A stretch of 64,000 nucleotides of DNA from Chloroflexota bacterium (GTDB lineage Bacteria; Chloroflexota; Limnocylindria; P2-11E), in contig VBEZ01000165.1 in NCBI GenBank assembly GCA_005882255.1, forward strand, positions 1 through 64,000, given 5' to 3'. Under the pieces are notes generated by a model that worked only from the letters and a program-made list of their open reading frames with translations, was not told the origin of the DNA and did not search any database. This document shows, piece by piece, positions 60,250 to 64,000 of this stretch. Made by a program: the position numbers and the translations under genes. How positions within the stretch are numbered: position 1 is the first letter of the stretch; each line of letters starts with the position of its first letter.

Positions 60250-62111
60250 TCGGGCGGTCGCAGCTCGCGGCGAGCGCGCTTCCGGCCCGTCTCGTACCGC
60301 TCGCGCGCCGCGCGCACCTCGGCCAGGCCCGAGACCTCCGCCGGCGCCACCTCCCACCACGATCCGTACTCGGGCACGCTCTCGTAGCGGTCGGTCTCGA
60401 TCGTGATGACGTACGGACTCACGGCGCGCTTGGCCCGGGCGAGCGCGGCGCGCAGCTCCGCGATCGTGCGCACGCGTTCGGACACCGCGCCCAGGCTCGC
60501 GGCATTCGCGGCGAGGTCGATCGGGAGCGTATCGCCCTGAGGCCCCTCACCATCGAGTCCGAGCGAGCCGGCCTTCCGGTAGCGGTAGTGCGTGCCGAAG
60601 CCCTGCGAGCCGAGCGACCGCGAGAGACTGCCGATCGACGCGTAGCCGTGGTTGTCCACGACGACGACGATGATCTTGATCCCCTCCTGGACCGCGGTGA
60701 CGAGCTCCTGCGCGAGCATGAGGTAGCTCCCGTCGCCGACGAGAACATAGACCTCGCGGTCGGGCGCGGCCATCTTGACGCCGAGCCCGCCGGCGATCTC
60801 GTAGCCCATCGTCGAGAAGCCGTATTCGACGTGGTAGCCCTTCGCGTCGCGTGTTCGCCACAGCTTGTGCAGGTCGCCGGGCAGCGAGCCGGCCGCGCAG
60901 ACGACCACGTCGCGCGCACCGGCGGCCTCGTTCACCGTGCCGATGACCTCGCTCTGCGCCGGCAGGGGCGCGTGACCGAGCGAATACAAGCGCTCGACCT
61001 CCGCGGACCAGTCACGAACGAGGCGCTCCACCTTCTCGCGGTACGACGACGGGGCGGCGTACGACCATCCCGCGAGCGCACCGACGGTGGCCCGGGCGTC
61101 GCCGACGAGCGCGAGACCCGACTGCTTGTACGCGTCGAACTCCGCGACGTTCACGTTGATGAAGCGGACACCGCGGTCCTGGAACGCGGTCTTCGACGCC
61201 GTGGTGAAGTCCGTCCAGCGCGTGCCGATCCCGATCACGAGATCGGCCTCGCGCGCGACATGGTTCGCGGCCGCGGTGCCGGTGACGCCGATCGCGCCGA
61301 GCGCGAGCGGATGATCGAACGGGAGCGCGCCTTTCCCCGCCTGCGTCTCGGCGACGGGTATTCCCGTCGCGTCGACCCAAGTGCGGAGCGCCTCGGTCGC
61401 GCCCGAGTAGAGGACCCCACCGCCCGCGACGATGAGCGGACGCTTTGCCGCGCCGATGAGCTCGGCGGCCCGCGCGATGGCGGCCGCATCCGGCAGACGA
61501 CGCTCGATGTGCCAGGTGCGCCGCGCGAGGAAGTCGTCCGGCACATCGAACGCCTCGGCCTGCACGTCCTGTGGGAGCGCGATGGTCACCGCGCCGGTGT
61601 CGGCCGGACTCGTGAGCACGCGCATGGCCGCGAGCGCCGCCGGGACGATCTGCTCCGGCCGCAGGATCCGGTCGAAATAGCGCGAGACCGGACGGAAGAC
61701 GTCGTTCACCGAGACGTCGCCCGCCCACGGCACCTCCAGCTGCTGCAGCACGGGGTCGGGCCCGCGCGACGCGAACACATCGCCGGGGAGGAGGAGCACC
61801 GGGATGCGGTTGATCGTCGCGGCCGCGGCCCCGGTGACCATGTTGGTCGCGCCGGGTCCGATCGACGTCGTGCACGCGAACGTCGCGAGCCGGTCGCGCA
61901 TCTTCGCGTAGCCGTGCGCGGCGTGCACCATGGCCTGCTCGTTGCGCGCCTGGAAGTAACGGAGGTCGCCGGGCCGCTCGTGAAGCGCCTGGCCGATGCC
62001 GCCGACGTTACCGTGACCGAAGATACCCCAGCAGCCGGCGAAGAAGCGCTGCTCGATCCCATCGCGCTCGACGTACTGGTTCGCGAGGAATCGCACCAGC
62101 GCCTGCGCCAT
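60246..62111 (-). CDS. iolD: 3D-(3,5/4)-trihydroxycyclohexane-1,2-dione hydrolase
   Basis: 621-residue ThDP enzyme of inositol catabolism that opens the ring. The activating Glu is in YFQARNEQAMVHAAHGYAK, the ThDP-binding block is VLVGDGSYLMLAQELVTAVQEGIKIIVVVVDNHGYASIGSL, and the family tail is SYVIT-like PYVITIETDRYESVPEYGSWWEVAPAEVS. The ATG at 62111 has TGAGG 6 bases upstream. First gene of the minus-strand operon; divergent from the iolE-like gene, leaving 42 bp for both promoters. Confidence 0.96.
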   Translation of the reverse strand: MAQALVRFLANQYVERDGIEQRFFAGCWGIFGHGNVGGIGQALHERPGDLRYFQARNEQAMVHAAHGYAKMRDRLATFACTTSIGPGATNMVTGAAAATINRIPVLLLPGDVFASRGPDPVLQQLEVPWAGDVSVNDVFRPVSRYFDRILRPEQIVPAALAAMRVLTSPADTGAVTIALPQDVQAEAFDVPDDFLARRTWHIERRLPDAAAIARAAELIGAAKRPLIVAGGGVLYSGATEALRTWVDATGIPVAETQAGKGALPFDHPLALGAIGVTGTAAANHVAREADLVIGIGTRWTDFTTASKTAFQDRGVRFINVNVAEFDAYKQSGLALVGDARATVGALAGWSYAAPSSYREKVERLVRDWSAEVERLYSLGHAPLPAQSEVIGTVNEAAGARDVVVCAAGSLPGDLHKLWRTRDAKGYHVEYGFSTMGYEIAGGLGVKMAAPDREVYVLVGDGSYLMLAQELVTAVQEGIKIIVVVVDNHGYASIGSLSRSLGSQGFGTHYRYRKAGSLGLDGEGPQGDTLPIDLAANAASLGAVSERVRTIAELRAALARAKRAVSPYVITIETDRYESVPEYGSWWEVAPAEVSGLAEVRAARERYETGRKRARRELRPPE

Positions 62112-62153
62112 CGTGAGCCTCACCGTGGAGTGCGTACAGTACAACCTCCGACG

Positions 62154-62970
62154 ATGAACACACCGCGTATTCGCATCGGCACCGCTCCGATCAGCTGGGG
62201 CGCCTGCGAGATCCCGAATTGGGGCGATCAGCTTCCGTACGCGCAGGTGCTCGACGAGATGGCCGCGTCCGGATACGAAGGCACCGAGCTCGGCCCATGG
62301 TCGTATCTTCCGTCCGATCCAGCGACGCTCCGGCGCGAGCTGGGCGCGCGCAGGCTCGCGCTTGCGGGAGCGTTCTGTCCGGTCACGTTGCACGACCGCG
62401 ATCAGCGAGCCGCATCGCTCCACACCGCCCGCGAGACGATCGATCTGCTCGCTGCCGCGGGAGCGCCGGTGCTCGTGCTCGCCGACGCCGGTGACGAGCG
62501 GCGCGCGGCGATGGCCGGCCGCGTGCCATTGGACGGCTCCGCACGTCGCGAGCTACGTCGAGCGGCCTGAAGAGATCGCGCGTCTCATGCGTGATACCGA
62601 TCCCGCGCTCGTCGGGCTGTGCCTCGACACCGGCCACATCGCGTACGGTGGCGGCGATCCGGTGGAGATCGCGCGCACGCACGCGCGGCGTGTGAGGCAC
62701 GTGCACCTGAAGGACCTGCGTCGTGAGGTCCGGGCTGACGTGCTCGCACGACACCTGGGTTTCCGCGACGCCGTCAGCCTGGGCGTCTTCGCGCCGCTCG
62801 GTGATGGGTCGCTCGATCTGCGCGGCGCGCTCGGCACGCTCCGTGAGGCGGGGTACGGCGGTTGGCTCATCGTCGAGCAGGACGTGCGGCTCGGCGTGAG
62901 CCCGATCGCGGCGCCGCTGCGCGACGCGAAGCGCAGTCGCGCGTACCTGACCGAGGTGCTTGCGGCGTGA
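62154..62970 (+). pseudogene. iolE: IolE-like sugar-phosphate isomerase/epimerase-fold protein, internal deletion at about 62540
   Basis: TIM-barrel protein resembling 2-keto-myo-inositol dehydratase. The first frame (62154 to about 62540) has RIGTAPISWGACEIPNWGDQLPYAQVLDEMAASGYEGTELGPWSYLP and stops as DGSARRELRRAA at 62570. The second frame takes over with PHVASYVERPEEIARLM at about 62541 and runs to 62970 with VGLCLDTGHIAYGGGDPVEIARTHARRVRHVHLKD. About 30 residues between GRVPLDGSA and the conserved HPH motif are missing. The end overlaps the next gene (GTGA). Confidence 0.85.
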
Positions 62971-63962
62971 CGAGGGTCCGCGACATCGGCGTCGGTGTGG
63001 TCGGCGTCGGCCTGATGGGCCGCCGTCACGCCGAGAACGTCACGCGCGTCGGTGGCGCGAAGCTTCTCGCTATCCATGACGCCAACGCGTCGTTGGCGGA
63101 GCGCGTCGCGCGCGAGCTCGGCGCGAAGAGCTGTGCGTCCGTCGACGCGCTTCTTTCCTATAGCGGCGTCGACGCGGTGGTGATCGCATCCCCAGCGCCC
63201 GCGCACGAAGCGCACGCGGTGGCCGCCCTCGCGGCGGGAAAGGATGTGCTCCTCGAGAAGCCGATCGCGCTGACGCTCGAGGCCGCCGACCGCATCCTGG
63301 CCGCCGCCGCCAGCGCATCCGCGGCGCGGCTTCAGATCGGGTTCATGCGACGCTATGACCCCGCGTATACGGAGGCTGTGTCCGTGGTCCGGTCGGGCAA
63401 AGTCGGCGCGGTGCGCTTCTTCAAAGGAGTGGACCGCGACCGCGACGCACCCTCCGGCCCGTCGGGCTCGCTCGCGCGGGCCGACATCTTCGCAGAGTCC
63501 GCGATCCACGACTTCGATGTTGCGCGCTGGATCACGGGCGACGAGGTCGCCGGCGTGCGCGCGAGCGCATTGACGCTGGCGCCTGACGCACCGGGTCCCG
63601 ACCTCGCGCTTGCGGAGCTCCGCTTCGTCGGTGGTGCGGCGGCGAGCATCGAGACGTACCGCGGCGCGCGCTACGCCTACGACATCCGGGCCGAGATCGT
63701 GTGCAGCGAGGGAATCGTCTGCGTCGGCGGTTTCGCGCAGCGTTCGGTGGAGGTCCTCCTACCGGACGGCGACCGGCGCGATCTCTCCGCACACTTCCTC
63801 GACCGTTTCGCCGACGCGTATCTCATCGAGCTGCGCGACTTTCTCGCGGGTGTCCGGTATCCGCGTCCTCCCCGGGTGAGCGGCGAGGATGGCCGCCGCG
63901 CGCTCGCCATCGCGCTTGCGTGCGACCGCGCCTGCGACGACGCGCATGAGGTCGCGCCGTGA
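62967..63962 (+). CDS. Gfo/Idh/MocA-family dehydrogenase, probable inositol dehydrogenase
   Basis: 331 residues. Rossmann start VGVVGVGLMGRRHAENVTRVGG, family motif LLEKPIALTLEAADRIL, then LQIGFMRRYDPAYTEAVSVVRSGKVGAVRFFKGVDRD and the catalytic SAIHDFDVARWITGDE. The GTG overlaps the iolE-like stop, and a probable iolC overlaps its own stop, so this belongs to the iol plus-strand operon. Role as myo-inositol or scyllo-inositol 2-dehydrogenase (IolG/IolX/IolW) fits, but substrate is inferred. Confidence 0.9.
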   Translation: MTRVRDIGVGVVGVGLMGRRHAENVTRVGGAKLLAIHDANASLAERVARELGAKSCASVDALLSYSGVDAVVIASPAPAHEAHAVAALAAGKDVLLEKPIALTLEAADRILAAAASASAARLQIGFMRRYDPAYTEAVSVVRSGKVGAVRFFKGVDRDRDAPSGPSGSLARADIFAESAIHDFDVARWITGDEVAGVRASALTLAPDAPGPDLALAELRFVGGAAASIETYRGARYAYDIRAEIVCSEGIVCVGGFAQRSVEVLLPDGDRRDLSAHFLDRFADAYLIELRDFLAGVRYPRPPRVSGEDGRRALAIALACDRACDDAHEVAP

Positions 63963-64000
63963 CCGTCGCCGCGTACGTCCTCGGCCGCGTAGGCGCGGAT
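63959..64000 (+). CDS. iolC: Start of a probable PfkB-family kinase (IolC-like), truncated by the window
   Basis: Only 14 codons are visible: VTVAAYVLGRVGAD. The GTG overlaps the dehydrogenase stop (GTGA, 63959-63962). The LGRVGAD segment resembles the first beta strand of 5-dehydro-2-deoxygluconokinase (IolC, typically GRVGVDLYP). With the iol genes beside it, IolC is the best guess, but the visible stretch is too short to prove it. Confidence 0.5.
   Translation, partial: MTVAAYVLGRVGAD

Noticed and set aside
60588-62153. Very long open frame opposite iolD
   Set aside because: It is the antisense of iolD, with Arg/Glu/Asp-rich composition typical of GC-rich shadow frames. Only its last part (from 62154) is real and belongs to the iolE-like gene.
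1-64000. tRNA, rRNA, CRISPR arrays, transposases, prophage genes
   Set aside because: Reading both strands gave no convincing T-loop/anticodon pattern, no spaced repeat array and no transposase or phage protein among the frames; a tRNA or small-RNA covariance search was not possible here.

Overview
The window is a GC-rich (roughly 65-70 %), very gene-dense bacterial chromosome segment with many GTG starts and ATGA/GTGA stop-start overlaps. The gene set (GAF/HisKA_3 sensor kinases with NarL-type regulators, Tad-pilus TadE/CpaB genes, a GT4-GH130 cassette, UdgX, split LigD modules, a secreted animal-type haem peroxidase, an iol operon) suggests a soil or sediment Chloroflexota such as Limnocylindria/Ellin6529, or a similar high-GC lineage. 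This is an inference from gene content; the window has no rRNA, and I recognised no tRNA, CRISPR array or insertion sequence. No stretch over 300 bases lacks a gene. The largest gaps are 53405-53638, 35055-35264, 27955-28136, 2316-2476 and 39929-40085, each described in the features.

Layout. 1-2.3 kb: gamma carbonic anhydrase, DAHP synthase and an OmpR-type regulator. 2.4-7.5 kb: a winged-helix protein and accessory Tad/Flp pilus genes (CpaE with a receiver domain, CpaB, a TadG-like protein, two TadE-like proteins). 7.6-10.1 kb: rhodanese, VIT1/CCC1-like transporter, metallo-beta-lactamase/rhodanese fusion. 10.2-13.7 kb: operon of a GT4 glycosyltransferase, a GH130 enzyme and an alpha-barrel glycosidase-like protein. 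13.7-16.7 kb: two divergent sulfite-oxidase-fold molybdoenzymes and a cell-wall amidase. 16.7-18.7 kb: RIO kinase and ParB-like gene behind a structured leader. 18.7-22.1 kb: two-component system and a two-gene chromate transporter. 22.1-28.8 kb: DNA-repair island (DUF72, SPL-type radical SAM protein behind a LexA-like box, LigD phosphoesterase, ligase and polymerase as three genes, UdgX). 28.8-31.3 kb: lipid kinase and two unusual regulators. 31.4-36.5 kb: trypsin-like protease, MoxR-DUF58-vWA operon and an M20 peptidase. 36.6-40.7 kb: DevS/DevR-like pair with a cupredoxin lipoprotein, DoxX and DUF421. 40.7-55.6 kb: metabolic and housekeeping genes (ACT-malic enzyme, PaiB, LysE, pirin, TypA, acyl-ACP desaturase, MFS, aldo/keto reductase, HAD, oxidoreductase, haem peroxidase). 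55.6-64 kb: inositol catabolism (iolD, iolB, an iron/sugar-phosphate-type ABC importer, iolE-like, Gfo/Idh/MocA dehydrogenase, start of a probable iolC).

Four loci (DUF58/vWA at 34.08 kb, M20 peptidase at 36.07 kb, ABC permease at 57.7 kb, iolE-like at 62.54 kb) share one defect: about 30-50 conserved residues are missing at one point and the reading frame changes there. The losses of about 90-160 bp resemble a short-read length, so assembly collapse must be excluded before they are read as pseudogenes.

The most interesting biology is the DNA-repair island with its TAGAAC-N4-GTTCTA operator, the RIO kinase leader whose ribosome-binding sites can be sequestered, a pair of small paralogous proteins with a shared IH-[FY]-x-C-x4-H motif, and an ABC importer of the ferric/sugar-phosphate type built into an inositol operon.
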